DNA from: Sporobacter sp963677825 | GTDB lineage: Bacteria > Bacillota > Clostridia > Oscillospirales > Oscillospiraceae | Direction: 5' to 3' | DNA: 64,000 nt | NCBI GenBank assembly: GCA_963677825.2 | Contig: CAXXEF010000001.1 | Location: forward strand, 62,001 to 126,000 | In this document: piece by piece, positions 22,711 through 32,183 of the stretch | Layout of the letters: the number at the start of each line of letters is the position of its first letter | Position numbering within the stretch: the stretch's first letter is position 1 | Position numbers and translations under genes: made by a program | Notes under the pieces: generated by a model | The model's input: the letters and a program-made list of their open reading frames with translations, nothing else | What the model was told of the DNA's origin: nothing | Databases searched by the model: none

Positions 22711-23394
22711 ATGACCCGAGACATATCGCCTTGGATGACAACACTTTTAAAAAAGCTGACCGATCAATTTGGACAGCGGATTGTTTTTGTCGGTCTGCAA
22801 GGAAGCTACGCACGGGGAGAAGCAACCGAGCAAAGCGACATTGATGTTGTTTTTATCCTCAACGAACTGACCGTTGACGACCTGTCGACGTACAAAACGA
22901 TCATCCAGACGATGCCGAGCGCCGAGAAAGCGTGCGGCTTCATCTGCGGCAGGTCGGAACTGCTGGCCTGGCCAAAAAGCGATCTGCTTCAGTTGGTGTA
23001 TGACACTATTTCGTATTACGGGGAGCTTCACCGTTTTGTCAGCCCGTTTGACCGGTGCGATTGGATTGATGCGGTAAAACTCGGCGCGGGCAATCTATAC
23101 CATGAGATCTGCCACCGCTATGTCTTTGGCGGTGACTTGTCTGAGCAGATAGAAGAGCTTAAGCCGGCTTATAAAGCCGTATTCTTCATACTTAGGCAGT
23201 GCGTATACCTTGAGACCGGACTATATATTTCAAAAAGGGATGCACTGGAAGAATATCTTTCGGATACCGACAAACAGATGCTTCGTATTTATGAGCATTG
23301 GCCGACGATGAAAAACGAGCGGCAGTCGCGTGCAACGGAGTACTTTGCGCAACTGATGAACTGGAGCCGCTCAAAGCTTGTTCAATACGAATAA
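22711..23394 (+). CDS. Nucleotidyltransferase-domain protein
   Basis: A 227-residue protein. LQGSYARGEATEQSDIDVVF near residue 30 is the GS-x(n)-DxD signature of the pol-beta-like nucleotidyltransferase fold. The remaining helical part (about 100-227) resembles the substrate-binding half of aminoglycoside-type or MNT-like transferases. No HEPN partner is adjacent, so a MNT/HEPN toxin-antitoxin unit is not supported. AGGAGATAAC precedes the ATG at 22711. It sits between the hydratase and icd, which are otherwise metabolically linked, so it looks like an insertion into that operon. Target unknown. Confidence 0.8.
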   Translation: MTRDISPWMTTLLKKLTDQFGQRIVFVGLQGSYARGEATEQSDIDVVFILNELTVDDLSTYKTIIQTMPSAEKACGFICGRSELLAWPKSDLLQLVYDTISYYGELHRFVSPFDRCDWIDAVKLGAGNLYHEICHRYVFGGDLSEQIEELKPAYKAVFFILRQCVYLETGLYISKRDALEEYLSDTDKQMLRIYEHWPTMKNERQSRATEYFAQLMNWSRSKLVQYE

Positions 23395-23428
23395 AACATT
23401 AAATGATAATAATCCCGGAGGAAAAACG

Positions 23429-24628
23429 ATGCCCAAAATACAGATGACGACGCCGCTGGTCGAGATGGACGGCGACGAAATGACCCGCGTCCTATGGCGC
23501 ATGATTAAAGACAAGCTGATCGAGCCGTACGTCGAGCTGAAAACGGAGTATTACGACCTCGGACTGCTCAGCCGTAATGAGACGCAGGATCAGATTACCG
23601 TTGACGCGGCAAACGCGACAAAAAAGTACGGCGTTGCCGTAAAGTGTGCGACGATCACGCCGAACGCCCAGCGCATGGAGGAGTATCCGCAGCTCACCGA
23701 GATGTGGAAGTCGCCCAACGCGACGATCCGCGCTATTCTGGACGGCACGGTTTTCCGCGCGCCGATCGTCATCGACTGCATCAAGCCTGTCGTGAAAAAC
23801 TGGCAGGAGCCGATCACCGTCGCGCGTCACGCATATGGCGATGTGTATAAGGCTGTCGAGCTCAACACGGACGAAGCGGGGGAGTGCACGCTGACGTTTA
23901 AGGGGCAAAGCGGCAAGGAGCAGTCTGTGACGGTGCAAAAGGTCGCCGGTCCTGCCGTATGGCAGGGGATGCACAACAGGGAAGACAGCATTCGCTCGTT
24001 CGCGCGCGCATGCTTCAACTACGCCATCGCCACGAAGCAGGATCTGTGGTTTTCGACAAAGGACACCATATCCAAAGTGTACGACGGTCGGTTCAAGGAG
24101 ATCTTTGCAGAGGAATTTAAGAACTTTGAAGAGAAATTCAATTCATTAAGCATTGAGTATTTCTACACATTGATCGACGACGCCGTGGCGCGTGTCATCC
24201 GCTCAAGAGGCGGGTTCATCTGGGCGTGTAAAAACTACGACGGCGACGTGATGAGCGACATGATTTCCACGGCGTTCGGGTCGCTGGCGATGATGACGAG
24301 CGTGCTCGTTTCGCCGGACGGTGTTTATGAATACGAAGCCGCGCACGGTACCGTGACGCGCCACTATTACCGGTATCTCCACGGCGAGCAAACGTCGACG
24401 AATCCGATGGCGACCATATTCGCCTGGACGGGCGCGCTGAAAAAACGCGGCGAGCTCGACGGGCTGGACGCGCTTGTCGCCTTCGGTGAAAAGCTGGAGC
24501 AGGCCTGTATCGATACGCTCACGTCCGGCACGATGCCCAAAGAGCTTGCTACGCTCACCGACCCGGATTTTAACGCGACAGCCGTCAATACCGAAACATT
24601 TATTGACGCGATCGCGTCGAGATTATAA
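23429..24628 (+). CDS. icd: NADP-dependent isocitrate dehydrogenase
   Basis: A 399-residue enzyme of the subfamily shared with eukaryotic NADP-IDHs: PLVEMDGDEMTRVLW at the start, TITPNAQRMEEY near 75, and YEAAHGTVTRHYYRY near 305 for substrate and NADP binding. It converts isocitrate to 2-oxoglutarate with NADP reduction, feeding glutamate synthesis. CGGAGG lies 7 bases before the ATG at 23429. It ends the hydratase-nucleotidyltransferase-icd group and is closed by a strong terminator. Confidence 0.96.
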   Translation: MPKIQMTTPLVEMDGDEMTRVLWRMIKDKLIEPYVELKTEYYDLGLLSRNETQDQITVDAANATKKYGVAVKCATITPNAQRMEEYPQLTEMWKSPNATIRAILDGTVFRAPIVIDCIKPVVKNWQEPITVARHAYGDVYKAVELNTDEAGECTLTFKGQSGKEQSVTVQKVAGPAVWQGMHNREDSIRSFARACFNYAIATKQDLWFSTKDTISKVYDGRFKEIFAEEFKNFEEKFNSLSIEYFYTLIDDAVARVIRSRGGFIWACKNYDGDVMSDMISTAFGSLAMMTSVLVSPDGVYEYEAAHGTVTRHYYRYLHGEQTSTNPMATIFAWTGALKKRGELDGLDALVAFGEKLEQACIDTLTSGTMPKELATLTDPDFNATAVNTETFIDAIASRL

Positions 24629-24671
24629 GAAATCAGGCGGTCTGATACTGTCTGACGTAAAAAGCATAAAT

Positions 24672-24701
24672 AAAAGACGCCCTCGAAAGGGCGTCTTTTC
24701 T
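24672..24701. terminator. Terminator between icd and the polysaccharide operon
   Basis: AAAAGACGCCCT and AGGGCGTCTTTT form a 12-bp stem around CGAA. It lies between converging transcripts and is symmetric. Confidence 0.9.
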
Positions 24702-24712
24702 CATATATTGCT

Positions 24713-26926
24713 TTATTTCTTGAGCAGCGCGACGAGCCGCTCGGCGTCGGTGCGCGCAAGCGCCTCAAACGCCTGCGATTTCTCGCATAGCAGCGCTTCA
24801 TAACGGTCCCGATCCGTCAGCACCGTGCGCACAGCCGACAAGGCCGTGTCCGGTGTGAAGTTGGGAACGTCACCAGCGGACGGCATACCGAGCGCGTTAA
24901 CGTATGCGTCGACCTTCGGGTCGTAAATGATGCCGGCAAGCGGTACGCACATACGTGCGGCGAAAATCAGCGCGTGCAGACGCATCGCCAATGTGCACGC
25001 GCTTAAACCGATGATGCCCATCAGCTGCTCCGCTGTCAGATGCGCGTCGAGCACAAAAGACGCGTTTTTCATCCGCGACGCGACAGCACGGCTGACGGTG
25101 ACGTCACCAGGCGTTTGCATGGCAACGAAAACAACTGTTTGCCCAAGCGTAGCGGTGATGTCATCGCAGACGGCGGCGAGGTTGTCGTAAAAATCGCCGG
25201 CATTAGCCCACGCACGGACGGATACGCATACAAACGGCTTGTCCGACGGAATGCCGGCGCTGTTGAGTATCCGGCTGGCAACGTCGTCCGGGATGCCTTT
25301 GAGCGTAAATACGGGATCGGCGGATATACAGATATCGTCGCGCTTGAGCCCCATAGCGCGCAGCTCGTGCAGGGAGGCCTCGTCGCGCAGCGTGATCACA
25401 TCAGCGCGGCTGATGACGCGCGCCACGCGCCGCCGGTTGCCGGGCTTGGTTACCGGACCGATGCCGTTGGCGTAGATCATGACCTTTTTGCCGAAAATAC
25501 CTGCGGCCCGGATGATCATCAGATAATACAGCAGTGAACGTGTCGACGTATGATCCTGCAGCAGGCTGCCGCCGCCGGATACGAGTACATCGCAGTGTTT
25601 GAGCGCGCGCAGGACAGCAAAAATCCGGAACCGGTTGACGGCGTCGTAGCCGTACAGGCTCGTCGTATCGGCCGGGTCGTTGGATAATACGGTGATCTTA
25701 ATATCTGCACCAAGTGCACCGATATTCTGATGAATAGCCTGCAAAATCGCCTCGTCGCCGGCGTTGCCGAAGCCGTAGTAGCCACTCATGACGACGTTGA
25801 AGCGTTTATGACGCACATGATTATAGACCGAGAGGCAGTCGTCTGCCATTTTACGCACCGAGTAGTCACGTTCGATGAGGGCGCGGCCAAATGTACCAAG
25901 AGCGCGCCGTTCGGCGATGGATAATCGTGTGAGTGTGTCGAAGATATCTGCCGAAAGCACATCGGCTGTCGGCATCGCGCTGCCGCGGCAGCAAAAGTTG
26001 CTTTCACGCCCGACGTCGAGCTTGTCGGGGCCGAAAAGACCGAGATAGCCTTCGTTGCCGGCCAGAATGACGGGCTTGGCTGCCGCCATTGCTTCGAGCG
26101 CAGCGCGTGACACGCCGACGAAGACGTCACACACCGCGATGATTTTGTTAATGTCGGTGCGCGGGCCGGTCAGGATAACGAGCGTGCGCCCGGCCTCGGC
26201 GTTGACGGCGTCCGCCTTTTTGACAAGCGTATCATACAGCCCGCCGCCGCCCGTGATGACGATCTGTACGCCGGGCAGCTGTTTTGCGAGCGCGGGGGCC
26301 GCGTCGATGAGCAGGCTTGGCGCAAGTGCGCGGTCGCCGTCAAGACGGCTGATGCAGGCGACAACCGGCATCGACGTGTCAATACCGAAGGCCTCAGCGA
26401 CCGTGTCGCCCGAGACATTCGGTGAAAACTTGTCCGTGTCTATGCCGTTAATGGTAACGGTAATATCGGCGGGCGAGAGGTTGTAATTGGCAATCAGATA
26501 GTCCCGGATATCGTCCGATACGGCGATTGTTTTCTGACCCCAGTTTGTCAAATATTTCAGTGAACCGCTCGTATTGAAGACCCAATGTGCCGTCGTCACG
26601 AAGGGGAAGCGCATCGTCTTATGCAATAGGCCGCAGATAAAAGCCGAGATGCGTGCGTGTGCATGGACAACGTCGGGCTTTTCGTCACGGATGATCCGCC
26701 GCAGCAGCCGGTAGGAGCGCAGTATGTTGCCGGCGCGTCTGCGGTGCATCGGGACTTGAAAGTGCCGGATACCCTGTGCGCGCAGCTCCTCAACGTAGAC
26801 GCCGCCGTTGGACGCCACGAGCACCTCATGCCCTTGGCGCGCGAGCTCGGCAGCCAGCTCCACGATATGCGTTTCCGCGCCGCCGATGTCCAGCTGCATC
26901 GTGGCCATCAGGATCTTCAGTCCCAT
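24713..26926 (-). CDS. csaB: Fusion of GT4 glycosyltransferase and polysaccharide pyruvyltransferase (CsaB)
   Basis: A 737-residue two-domain protein. Residues 1-370 are a GT4 (GT-B) glycosyltransferase: GGAETHIVELA near 15, HAHARIS near 90, VTINGIDTDKF near 158 and SRAALEAMAAAKPVI near 273. From about 375, NVVMSGYYGFGNAGDEAIL opens a CsaB domain, which also shows SGGGSLLQD and AMRLHALIFA. CsaB adds ketal-pyruvate to the secondary wall polymer that SLH domains bind. CsaB is usually a separate protein of about 360 residues. Two SLH proteins lie in this window (3303-5210, 32384-34681). It is the last gene of the operon; its ATG overlaps the preceding stop (TAATG) with GGAG just upstream. Confidence 0.9.
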   Translation of the reverse strand: MGLKILMATMQLDIGGAETHIVELAAELARQGHEVLVASNGGVYVEELRAQGIRHFQVPMHRRRAGNILRSYRLLRRIIRDEKPDVVHAHARISAFICGLLHKTMRFPFVTTAHWVFNTSGSLKYLTNWGQKTIAVSDDIRDYLIANYNLSPADITVTINGIDTDKFSPNVSGDTVAEAFGIDTSMPVVACISRLDGDRALAPSLLIDAAPALAKQLPGVQIVITGGGGLYDTLVKKADAVNAEAGRTLVILTGPRTDINKIIAVCDVFVGVSRAALEAMAAAKPVILAGNEGYLGLFGPDKLDVGRESNFCCRGSAMPTADVLSADIFDTLTRLSIAERRALGTFGRALIERDYSVRKMADDCLSVYNHVRHKRFNVVMSGYYGFGNAGDEAILQAIHQNIGALGADIKITVLSNDPADTTSLYGYDAVNRFRIFAVLRALKHCDVLVSGGGSLLQDHTSTRSLLYYLMIIRAAGIFGKKVMIYANGIGPVTKPGNRRRVARVISRADVITLRDEASLHELRAMGLKRDDICISADPVFTLKGIPDDVASRILNSAGIPSDKPFVCVSVRAWANAGDFYDNLAAVCDDITATLGQTVVFVAMQTPGDVTVSRAVASRMKNASFVLDAHLTAEQLMGIIGLSACTLAMRLHALIFAARMCVPLAGIIYDPKVDAYVNALGMPSAGDVPNFTPDTALSAVRTVLTDRDRYEALLCEKSQAFEALARTDAERLVALLKK

Positions 26927-27423
26927 TAACCGATCTCCGAAATGACGGCGCTGAAGCTGGTGTATTTTGTGATCAGATTGCGTGTGGAGTTGACATTGAG
27001 CTCGTACGTCTTGTTGATGAGCGTGCGCCGCTCACTGACGATACCCTCGGCCTCAATTGTCACTGTGACGTCATAGCGCCCCTCGTAATCGCCGAGTACG
27101 AGCGTGCCGTCGGTCAGCGAGGATACTTTTTGAGCAGGCGCCGTTTCAATCTGGGTAATCGTACCGATGGCGATGGTGCTGCCGCTGTCCTTGTCGTAAA
27201 CTGCGTCGCCAGCCATGAGACTGTCAAGTGTATAGTCGCGGACGCCGTTGATGGTAACTTTATAGGTAATCGGGCTTAAGTCGCTGGTGTTGCCGACGGT
27301 ACCGGACGGGCTGAATTTGACAAATAGAACCGCAGCAACAGCCAGCACAACAAGCAGTACGAGCACATCGATGATACTGATTTTACCAAAGAGCCGGCCG
27401 TGCTGATCGATGATTTTTTTCAT
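26926..27423 (-). CDS. DUF4330-family membrane-anchored protein (second copy)
   Basis: A 165-residue protein. The cytosolic start MKKIIDQHGRLFGKISIID is followed by one transmembrane helix (VLVLLVVLAVAAVLFVKF) and an outside beta-rich domain to the end. This is the DUF4330 layout; the function of the family is not known. It overlaps the upstream paralogue by 4 bases and the downstream fusion gene by one base. Placement among wall-polysaccharide genes suggests a role in assembly or export of that polymer (inference). Confidence 0.8.
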   Translation of the reverse strand: MKKIIDQHGRLFGKISIIDVLVLLVVLAVAAVLFVKFSPSGTVGNTSDLSPITYKVTINGVRDYTLDSLMAGDAVYDKDSGSTIAIGTITQIETAPAQKVSSLTDGTLVLGDYEGRYDVTVTIEAEGIVSERRTLINKTYELNVNSTRNLITKYTSFSAVISEIG

Positions 27424-27926
27424 GCGTCGGCCTCCTCTCTGTTAATTTCGACGACGTAACCGGTGCCGGCATAGCCGGGGCCGCCGGCGAAGATCGGTGT
27501 GCCGACACGTACAACGTAGCCGCTTTCCGTTGTGATCTGGTGGCCGTCTGTTGCGCAGTTGGCGACGATCTCAATAATCGCCGTGTATTCTCCGGGGATC
27601 TCCGCTTCTACGGTGTTGCCCGTTTCATAATCGCTTTCAGATGTTGTGGCGGGTAATATCACGACAGACGTCACTTCGCCCATGACGAATTTTTTCTCGT
27701 TATCGACGATGGTATCGCCCACGCCGATCAGCTCGGCTGAACCGTCAATCATGCCGGATAGCTCGATCGAATAGTGGACGGGTTTTGTGTTTGCAACAGT
27801 CCTGCTGGAGTTACCGGAGCCGCGCCATATAAAGATCAGCGCGCCGGCAGCAATCACAATGACCGCGATGATGATGATGTCGGCGATATTCAGCTTCCAG
27901 CGAGGCTTAGATTCGTTTTTGTTCAT
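27420..27926 (-). CDS. DUF4330-family membrane-anchored protein (first copy)
   Basis: A 168-residue protein with the same plan as its downstream neighbour: basic start (KPRWKLNIADI), one membrane helix (IIIAVIVIAAGALIFIW) and an external domain with GMIDGSAELIGVGDTI. The two share fold and order but differ in sequence, so they are old tandem paralogues rather than a recent copy. It overlaps the stop of the GT4 gene by 20 bases and the next gene by 4, indicating tight coupling. Function unknown. Confidence 0.78.
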   Translation of the reverse strand: MNKNESKPRWKLNIADIIIIAVIVIAAGALIFIWRGSGNSSRTVANTKPVHYSIELSGMIDGSAELIGVGDTIVDNEKKFVMGEVTSVVILPATTSESDYETGNTVEAEIPGEYTAIIEIVANCATDGHQITTESGYVVRVGTPIFAGGPGYAGTGYVVEINREEADA

Positions 27927-29043
27927 CGGTGTCTCCTTTCAGCACCTTGAGATAGATGCTTTCGACCGTATCGGCGAAGATTTCCCCGGTAAAGCGATCG
28001 GTATAGGCTTGTCCGGCGTTTTTACCGAGGCAATCGAGCAGTTCCGGTTCGTCCATCAGCCGCCGGAGGCAATCAGTCAGCGCAGCGCTGTCGCCGCTCT
28101 TAAATAAAAGCCCCGTCTCGCCGTCGTCGATGACGTACGGGTTGCCCCCGTAGTCACTCACGACGGCCGGTAAACCGATACTCAGGCCTTCGATCAGCGA
28201 CAAGCTCGTCGCTTCCGTCCCGTACGATGCGTTAAGCTGTATATCCAACATACTCAGGACAGGCGTGACATCCGTGACAAAGCCGAGAAAGACGACGGCA
28301 TCATCCAGCCCGAGGGCATTGACGCGGTCGCGTACGGTCTGCTCAAAAGAACCGGCGCCGGCAATCAGCAGCTTGACGTGCCGTCCGTCGTTCGTCAGCG
28401 ATTTGACGGCGTCGAGAATGATCAGGTGCCCCTTATAGTCTTCGATACGCGCAAGGATACCGAGCACGAATTCATTGTCTGAAATATGGTAACGCGCCCG
28501 CAGCGCAGCAACGGTTTCGGCATCGGCCCGCGTTACGGGCTCGACGCCGTTCATGATGACGTCGATGATGTCGGGGCGGATGCCGCCGTCCGTCAGGTTT
28601 TCCTTCGCGGCCGGACTGACGGCAATAATCCGATCGGCATACCGTTCGTTGATCAGCTTGTTCAGCAGCCGACCCGGTGCACTTTTAAGCCGGCGGGATA
28701 ACGGGAAAACGCTGTGGCGCGTAAAGATTACGACGCGGTGCGCTTGTCGGCCGGCAATACGACCGGACATCGAGCCGTGTGTATGTACGATGTCGGGGTC
28801 CACGCGACGGATCAAGTCTTTAATGACCGGTACGTCGCATCGCGCGAAAGACGTATCCGGTGTTATCGGCAGTTCATACACATCGGCACCGGCCGCGCGT
28901 AAGGGATTGGCAAGCAGGCTGCCCTCGGGCAGGCAGACGGCGGTTTCGAAGCGCGATGTATCGGCATACTTGAGGTAGTTGAGCAAAACACGCCCGGCGC
29001 CGCCGATATTCGAGTCGCTGATGACGTTTAAGACTCTGACCAT
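27907..29043 (-). CDS. GT4-family glycosyltransferase
   Basis: A 378-residue GT-B glycosyltransferase. SNIGGAGRVLLNYL near 10-25, DIVHTHGSMSGRIAG near 87, GILARIEDYKGH near 200 and the donor-site segment TEATSLSLIEGLSIGLPAVVSDYG (shown in part; Glu near 284) are GT4 hallmarks. It probably adds a sugar to a lipid-linked wall polymer at the inner membrane face. It overlaps its upstream neighbour by 16 bases and the next gene by 20, so the operon is compact. Donor and acceptor cannot be read from sequence. Confidence 0.9.
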   Translation of the reverse strand: MVRVLNVISDSNIGGAGRVLLNYLKYADTSRFETAVCLPEGSLLANPLRAAGADVYELPITPDTSFARCDVPVIKDLIRRVDPDIVHTHGSMSGRIAGRQAHRVVIFTRHSVFPLSRRLKSAPGRLLNKLINERYADRIIAVSPAAKENLTDGGIRPDIIDVIMNGVEPVTRADAETVAALRARYHISDNEFVLGILARIEDYKGHLIILDAVKSLTNDGRHVKLLIAGAGSFEQTVRDRVNALGLDDAVVFLGFVTDVTPVLSMLDIQLNASYGTEATSLSLIEGLSIGLPAVVSDYGGNPYVIDDGETGLLFKSGDSAALTDCLRRLMDEPELLDCLGKNAGQAYTDRFTGEIFADTVESIYLKVLKGDTDEQKRI

Positions 29044-30470
29044 ATGAAATGCCCTTTCTTCATGGAGCCGACGCGCGCATAGATCATCCCCAGCGCGATG
29101 ACGACCCAGAAAATGAGCGTTACGCGGCTGTTGTAAAAGGAGTAATCGGTCAGGCCCTGCAGCAAGAAGCCGCTGACGGCAGCCGCGACTGCTGCGAGAT
29201 GGATTTTAATCCGACGGTCTTTCTGACGTGCGAAGGCGGAGAATGTTTCGCGGTAAAAGCTACCGACAACGAATAAAAAGAGCACAAGCCCGACGATCCC
29301 GGTGTCGCAGGTCAGCTGAAGGAAGAGATTATGTGCGTGCGGCGCGGCGACGGTATTAAAGCTGTAGGCCGGATAGATCAGATTAAACGCGGTGTTGCCC
29401 GGGCCGACGCCGGTGAACCAGTAGTCGCGCAGCATAGCGATCGTCCCGAGCCAGATGGAGACCCGGTACGACGTGGAGCTGTCCTGCAAGTTGCCGATGC
29501 TTGTAAACCGCTCGATAATCTCCGGTGGCAGGACAAAGTACAGCGCGACCAGTCCGAGCAGGCCGACGAGAATAAAGCGTGCGTCGAGCATAACAATGAA
29601 AACGGCGGCGGCTAGAATCAGCCCGATGTACCCGCCTCGAGAATAGGTCATAAACATGCATAAGACCATGACAACCAGCACGGCGAAGAAAAAAAGTTTA
29701 CGCAGCGTCGTTTTCGCGGTCAGCGCGCATGCCGCCGCCAGCGGTGTGACGAGCAGCAGGTACTCGCCGAGCACGTTGGGGTTGCCCAGTGTCGAATAGA
29801 CGCGGTGGGTGATCGAGGAAAACATGTCGTCGTCAATCCAGGCACCGGCCACAGCCGGGTCGTAGAAAAAGTACTGATAGAGCCCATAAGCCGCGACGCC
29901 GCCGCCGACCAAAACTATAAGCCGTACGGCAAAGTCCGCCTGACGTGCCGAGGTAACGGCATTTGAAAAGGCGAGTGTGAAACTGATGGTCAATACCGTC
30001 AGCAGGCCGCTGAAAAGGCTGCCGCGCAACGTGACAGAGCTCAGTGTGGCGATCAGATAGACAATAGCAAAAAGCACAACATATTTATTGACGGGCGAAC
30101 GCGGCGCGCGCACGTCGGGCATAGAGCCAAAACGCACAAGCACGGCGAAAATCCCGACCATAACGAGCACCATAGCGGCCGTCGTCGGCAGCAGCGGCGC
30201 GAGCACCACCGGCAGCAGGCACCAGATGAACGCCTGCTGAAAAATACTGCCGGCAAAGAATTTGTCAAGCCGCAGCGATTTAAAAACAGCCGACCAAAAG
30301 CGACGCGCAGCGTGCGTTGCGCGCATGGTAACACTGTATTTGGGCGTATTGTGTATGCGCGGCGATAAATAGCGCGAGACAATGCAGCTTTCGTGCCATT
30401 TAACACCGATCCAGCTGAAAAAGGCCGACAATGCACGCACAAAGATACTGCTTTTCAGGATTTGTTGCAT
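29028..30470 (-). CDS. O-antigen-ligase-like (Wzy/WaaL family) membrane protein
   Basis: A 480-residue protein with about 11-12 membrane segments. The conserved ligase loop is near residues 340-400 (TGVGPGNTAFNLIYP, then APHAHNLFLQLTCDTG), with the Arg- and His-containing motifs of the O-antigen ligase/polymerase superfamily. SRGGYIGLILA near 270 is also typical. In Gram-positives such proteins polymerise or ligate surface glycans, or attach them to proteins. It follows the flippase gene by 54 bases. The initial cytosolic stretch of about 70 residues is longer than in many homologues. Confidence 0.87.
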   Translation of the reverse strand: MQQILKSSIFVRALSAFFSWIGVKWHESCIVSRYLSPRIHNTPKYSVTMRATHAARRFWSAVFKSLRLDKFFAGSIFQQAFIWCLLPVVLAPLLPTTAAMVLVMVGIFAVLVRFGSMPDVRAPRSPVNKYVVLFAIVYLIATLSSVTLRGSLFSGLLTVLTISFTLAFSNAVTSARQADFAVRLIVLVGGGVAAYGLYQYFFYDPAVAGAWIDDDMFSSITHRVYSTLGNPNVLGEYLLLVTPLAAACALTAKTTLRKLFFFAVLVVMVLCMFMTYSRGGYIGLILAAAVFIVMLDARFILVGLLGLVALYFVLPPEIIERFTSIGNLQDSSTSYRVSIWLGTIAMLRDYWFTGVGPGNTAFNLIYPAYSFNTVAAPHAHNLFLQLTCDTGIVGLVLFLFVVGSFYRETFSAFARQKDRRIKIHLAAVAAAVSGFLLQGLTDYSFYNSRVTLIFWVVIALGMIYARVGSMKKGHFIWSES

Positions 30471-30524
30471 GGATTCACCTCAAACCCGCGACCGGCAGCG
30501 GCGCAGCCAAGCCGGCAGGGCGTA

Positions 30525-32096
30525 TTAGTCGCGGTCACCGCGACGGGACAGACGACGGCGGAGCATCGCGGCGGCGTCAGACGCTTCATCGACGCGCAGC
30601 AAGACGGTCAGACCGAAATAGACAGCCGCACCGGCAACGGCAGGGACTGCCGTGACGACGAGCTTTTCCGCCAGGCCGTCGAGTGAGCCCGCGAGCACGA
30701 CGCGCAGACCGATGACACCGGCTGCCATAACGGCGGCGGAAACAATCATCTTGATCAGATCCAAGACAAACGACTTATCCACGAAACCGGCACCCTGACG
30801 CTCCAGCGGTACGATCAGTACGAGTGCGCCGGCCGTCGACGCCGCGGCGGAGGCGAGCGCGAGGCCGGCAACATCGAGCCGGTCGGTCAAAAGGATACAT
30901 AAAACAATGTTAACGGCGATCGACACGGCGCCGGCGATCAGCGGAACGCGCCCGCTCTGGCGCGCGAAATACGCGCGCGTGAGGATAATCTGCAGCGCGT
31001 AGCCGGCCATGCCGAGTGTAACGAAAACGAGCGCCCGCGACGTGATCGAAACAGAAAACTCACCGAACGCGCCGTCGCCGTATACCAGCTCGACGACAGG
31101 GCGTGCCAGCGCCATCAATCCGGCCGTCATTGGTATGACGAGAAAGAGTGATACGCGTACTGTCCGGCGCAGCGTATCGCGAAAGGCGGATTGATCGTCT
31201 GGCGCGGTCATCTTTGATAAGCGCGGGAAGATGACATTGGCGACCGATAAAATGAATACGCCGATGATGATCAGGTACAGAGTATTTGACAACTCGATGG
31301 CGGCAACGCCCGAGCCGTTAAACAATCGGGAACCAAATTTGGTGTTGATCGTCAGATTAACAGGCTGCACCCAAGTGCTGACCATTACCGGCAGCATCAG
31401 CGTAAAGACTTTTTTCATACCCTCGGAGTTTAGCTTCAGCGACGGTTTGAAGAAAAAGCCCTTTTTAACAAGGGACGGGCCCTGAACAGCGGCCTGCATA
31501 AACCAGCCGATTAAGAAAGCCACCGCCAGCCCGAAGATACCAAAGCGCTCGTTGAAGGTGTAGTAGTAGGCAATGACAATAAGGTTCGACACGACGCTGA
31601 TGAGCGCCGGGATGTTGAATTCGTCCAGCGATTGCAAGATGCCGACGAATGAAAACGCAAGGCCTGTAAAAAAAACGGTTGGAAACAGCATCCGGGTCAG
31701 CGACACGCACAGCGCGGCTGTTTCGGCGTCGTATCCGTCGGCAAAAAGCGTGACGAGCGGCTCGGTAAAGACCATGCCGATAACTGTCAGCACAAGCGAG
31801 AACAAGCCGACAACCGTGATGAAGTTGCCGGAAAACGCTATGGCCTCGCGCCGCCCTTTTTTTGCTAAAAATTCACTGAAAACAGGGATAAAACTCGCGG
31901 CGACGGCCGAAGCGAATACAGCGTCGAAAAAAACGCGGGGAATCCGGCTGGCCGTTAAAAACGCGTTTGTTTCCATCCCGCTGCCGTAATTCACGGTCAT
32001 CAGCCGGTCGCGCAGCAGGCCGAGCAGCTTGCCAGCCAGCGTTATAACCATAACAAGGCTGATTGTTTTAACGGGATTCTTGTTTTTATCTGCCAT
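30525..32096 (-). CDS. murJ: MurJ/MviN-family lipid-linked precursor flippase
   Basis: A 523-residue MOP-superfamily exporter with about 14 membrane helices. LVMVITLAGKLLGLLRDRLM at the start and TNAFLTASRIPRVFFDAVF are the MurJ signature (conserved Arg and Asp), and PVFSEFLAKKGR follows. MurJ flips lipid II; here, at the head of a glycan operon, it may serve that or a wall-polymer precursor. The ATG at 32096 was chosen by homology. A TTG at 32144 would lie almost on the predicted transcription start, and the ribosome-binding site is weak in both cases. The C-terminus is Arg-rich (RRRLSRRGDRD). Confidence 0.9.
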   Translation of the reverse strand: MADKNKNPVKTISLVMVITLAGKLLGLLRDRLMTVNYGSGMETNAFLTASRIPRVFFDAVFASAVAASFIPVFSEFLAKKGRREAIAFSGNFITVVGLFSLVLTVIGMVFTEPLVTLFADGYDAETAALCVSLTRMLFPTVFFTGLAFSFVGILQSLDEFNIPALISVVSNLIVIAYYYTFNERFGIFGLAVAFLIGWFMQAAVQGPSLVKKGFFFKPSLKLNSEGMKKVFTLMLPVMVSTWVQPVNLTINTKFGSRLFNGSGVAAIELSNTLYLIIIGVFILSVANVIFPRLSKMTAPDDQSAFRDTLRRTVRVSLFLVIPMTAGLMALARPVVELVYGDGAFGEFSVSITSRALVFVTLGMAGYALQIILTRAYFARQSGRVPLIAGAVSIAVNIVLCILLTDRLDVAGLALASAAASTAGALVLIVPLERQGAGFVDKSFVLDLIKMIVSAAVMAAGVIGLRVVLAGSLDGLAEKLVVTAVPAVAGAAVYFGLTVLLRVDEASDAAAMLRRRLSRRGDRD

Positions 32097-32154
32097 ATTG
32101 AGCCAGCTTTCGCATAATCTGACAGGCGGGCGCACCGCCGTCAATAACTGTTGT

Positions 32155-32183
32155 ATTTTACCTTACCCGCTCGGATATTTCAA
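32155..32183 (-). promoter_or_regulatory. Promoter of the polysaccharide operon
   Basis: Minus-strand TTGAAA (32178-32183) and TAAAAT (32155-32160) are 17 bases apart. The start near 32148 would drive the six genes down to 24713, which have no internal terminators. Confidence 0.7.

Noticed and set aside
22711..23394. MNT/HEPN toxin-antitoxin unit
   Set aside because: The nucleotidyltransferase domain is clear, but no HEPN gene is adjacent. The only HEPN-like candidate is over 22 kb away.
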